From NCBI GenBank assembly GCA_007126035.1, contig SLCC01000116.1:1-37166 (forward strand): a stretch of 37,166 nt of DNA. Reading direction: 5' to 3'. Positions within the stretch are counted from its first letter, which is position 1. Every line of letters begins with the position of its first letter. Under the pieces are notes generated by a model. The model was not told where the DNA came from. It did no database searches and was given only the letters and a program-made list of their open reading frames with translations. The position numbers were made by a program, and so were the translations under genes. This document shows, piece by piece, positions 36,150 through 37,166 of this stretch. Source of the DNA: Gemmatimonadota bacterium. GTDB taxonomy: Bacteria; Gemmatimonadota; Gemmatimonadetes; Longimicrobiales; RSA9.

Positions 36150-37039
36150 TCACCGGCGCCACCGCCACCGCCGTCTTCGTAGCGCTCCTCCTGGGCCTGG
36201 CAGTCCTGGCGGGACTGGTCGCCTTGGCGGCGCTCTGGAGGCGCGAGAAGGGGCACAGCCGACTCCTGCGACTACAGGTCGAAGCGGAACGCCAGCGCGC
36301 CGAAGCGGAAGGCCAGCGCGCCGAAGCGGAAGGCCAGCGCGCCGAAGCGGAAGGCCAGCGTGCCGAAGCGGTCACCCGGGCGGTGGACGACTTCTTCAAC
36401 CTGGTCTCCCACGAGCTGCGCTCACCCATCGCCGCGATAATAGGCTACCAGGAGCTGCTCCAGGACGATGCCTACGGGACCCTGGGCGACGCAGCCAGCG
36501 AGCCACTCGAGCGGATCGGTCGCTCCGCAGGCCAACTCCTGCACCTGGTGGACGGGCTCCTCGACCTGGCCCAGGAGCGGGGCGGATGCGGCAAGGCCAG
36601 CATCCAGGACGTGGACCTGGGCGAATTAATGGAGCACGTGGCCAGCAGCTTCAGGATCAACGCCGCGGAGCGGTCCCTCCGTTACTCGCTGCACCAGGAC
36701 CCGGACCTGCCCCGGATCAGGTCCGATCCCGAACGGCTCGAGCGCGCCCTCGACCTCCTCGTCATATCCGCGCTCAAGTACCCCGCAGGGAAGAGCGTGG
36801 AGCTCCGCATCGACGGTCAGCCCGACGGCGCGCTGATCCATATCAAGGGCACGCATATGCCCGTACACGACGACGTCGTGGACCCCGCGCTCCGGGCTGG
36901 GGTCCGGATGGCCATAGTGGACGCCACCGCCCGACTGCTGGGTTGCGAGCTCCTACTCGACGAAGCGGACGGGTGCCTCAGGGCCGCCAGCCTCAGTGTC
37001 CGCTCCGCAGCCGGGGACCACGCCGCCCCGCCAGGTTGA
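36146..37039 (+). CDS. Membrane histidine-kinase-like protein with degenerate ATPase domain
   Basis: The protein is 297 aa. One N-terminal membrane helix (about 7-31) is followed by a coiled coil of heptad repeats (45-80) and a dimerisation domain with an intact H-box, FNLVSHELRSPIAAIIGYQELL (H89), shown here for 22 residues of context but matching mainly in SHELRSPIAAI. The C-terminal domain resembles HATPase_c in length and hydrophobic pattern, but the N-box asparagines are replaced (LLVISALKY, S208), no DxGxG is present, and the G2 region reads RAGVRMAIVDA. It probably cannot bind ATP normally. A pseudokinase that senses or scaffolds is an inference. No response regulator is adjacent. Confidence 0.8.
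   Translation: MITGATATAVFVALLLGLAVLAGLVALAALWRREKGHSRLLRLQVEAERQRAEAEGQRAEAEGQRAEAEGQRAEAVTRAVDDFFNLVSHELRSPIAAIIGYQELLQDDAYGTLGDAASEPLERIGRSAGQLLHLVDGLLDLAQERGGCGKASIQDVDLGELMEHVASSFRINAAERSLRYSLHQDPDLPRIRSDPERLERALDLLVISALKYPAGKSVELRIDGQPDGALIHIKGTHMPVHDDVVDPALRAGVRMAIVDATARLLGCELLLDEADGCLRAASLSVRSAAGDHAAPPG
36281..36364 (+). repeat. Four 21-bp tandem repeats encoding a coiled-coil heptad
   Basis: Copies at 36281-36301, 36302-36322, 36323-36343 and 36344-36364 are nearly identical, each starting GAAGCGGAA and ending near CAGCGCGCC. They encode the heptad EAEGQRA. A partial fifth copy follows. The repeats sit between the membrane helix and the H-box of the kinase-like protein. Confidence 0.95.
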
Positions 37040-37100
37040 CCGCCGCGAGACTGCGTCTCATCGAACCGCCGCCGTGGCCTCCCGGCCCGTTGACAGCCGT

Positions 37101-37130
37101 TTGACGGCGAAGCCCGACCGCAATTAGGTT
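37101..37130 (+). promoter_or_regulatory. Candidate promoter for the gene beyond the right edge
   Basis: TTGACG (37101-37106) and TAGGTT (37125-37130) are separated by 18 nt. A perfect TTGACA lies at 37090-37095 but has no matching -10. An inverted repeat GCCGT/ACGGC (37096-37108) overlaps the -35. The gap 37040-37166 otherwise holds only a weak GAGAC/GTCTC hairpin at 37047-37059 without a T-tract. Confidence 0.5.
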
Positions 37131-37146
37131 GTGAACGATTTCACGA
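37129..37146. promoter_or_regulatory. Rex-like operator
   Basis: TTGTGAA, four bases (CGAT), then TTCACGA. This matches the published Rex operator form TTGTGAA-N4-TTCACAA at 13 of 14 arm positions. It overlaps the candidate -10 element and its likely start of transcription, a position suited to repression. Rex releases DNA when the NADH/NAD+ ratio rises. Single-site matching by eye is not proof. Confidence 0.5.
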
Positions 37147-37166
37147 ATTAGTTGATTCCCGTTTAC

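Overview
ORGANISM. The window is very GC-rich bacterial chromosome, packed with single-copy housekeeping genes that almost all run rightward with start/stop overlaps of 1-8 nt. It encodes outer-envelope functions (apolipoprotein N-acyltransferase, a predicted secreted beta-barrel protein, a lipoprotein with a SpoIID domain) together with genes usually associated with Gram-positives (YlbF-like protein, MutS2, HrcA, an RsbV/RsbW/RsbU-type partner switch). That mixture and the gene order suggest an uncultured member of the Gemmatimonadota or a neighbouring phylum. This is an inference from gene content only; there is no rRNA in the window. LAYOUT. 1-4.8 kb: rimO with a large Ala/Gly insertion, a SpoIID-domain lipoprotein, an outer-membrane-type protein and a Gfo/Idh/MocA oxidoreductase with both usual catalytic residues replaced. 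4.8-9.2 kb: lnt (probable CTG start), a clear sigma-70 promoter, rpmE, an intrinsic terminator, then prfA-prmC-ylbF-like. 9.2-13.7 kb: a CDP-alcohol phosphatidyltransferase overlapping inositol-phosphate synthase, which looks like an inositol-phospholipid pair, then tmk and a C-terminal processing protease. 13.7-16.3 kb: a TauE/SafE permease, a 183-nt gap holding a perfect 27-bp inverted repeat, a DMT permease that may be leaderless, and a carboxymuconolactone-decarboxylase-like protein. 16.3-23.0 kb: obgE, dprA, hemW, hrcA, dnaJ, prmA. 22.9-23.45 kb: the only leftward gene, an unrecognised protein whose end overlaps prmA antisense. 23.6-32.9 kb: yqeY-like, mutS2, dnaG, a zinc-ribbon coiled-coil protein, recJ, rsmD, coaD, pta. 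32.9-35.4 kb: STAS antagonist, anti-sigma-type ATPase and GAF-SpoIIE phosphatase, a complete partner-switching set without a sigma factor. 35.4-37.0 kb: rsmA and a membrane histidine-kinase-like protein with lost ATP-binding motifs. The last 127 nt hold a promoter overlapped by a near-consensus Rex (NADH/NAD+ sensor) operator for a gene beyond the window. HOW THE GENES WORK TOGETHER. Translation and ribosome maturation (rimO, rpmE, prfA, prmC, obgE, prmA, rsmD, rsmA), DNA replication, repair and uptake (dnaG, recJ, mutS2, dprA, tmk), protein folding control (hrcA, dnaJ), cofactors and central metabolism (hemW, coaD, pta), and envelope lipid or lipoprotein biogenesis (lnt, CDP-alcohol transferase, inositol-phosphate synthase) are interleaved in long probable operons. 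I see no tRNA, rRNA, CRISPR array, insertion sequence or prophage. I see no single novel multi-gene system of the defence or mobile type. The points most worth a second look are the long inverted repeat, the Rex-like site, the degenerate kinase, the substituted oxidoreductase, the inositol-lipid pair and several unusual gene starts.
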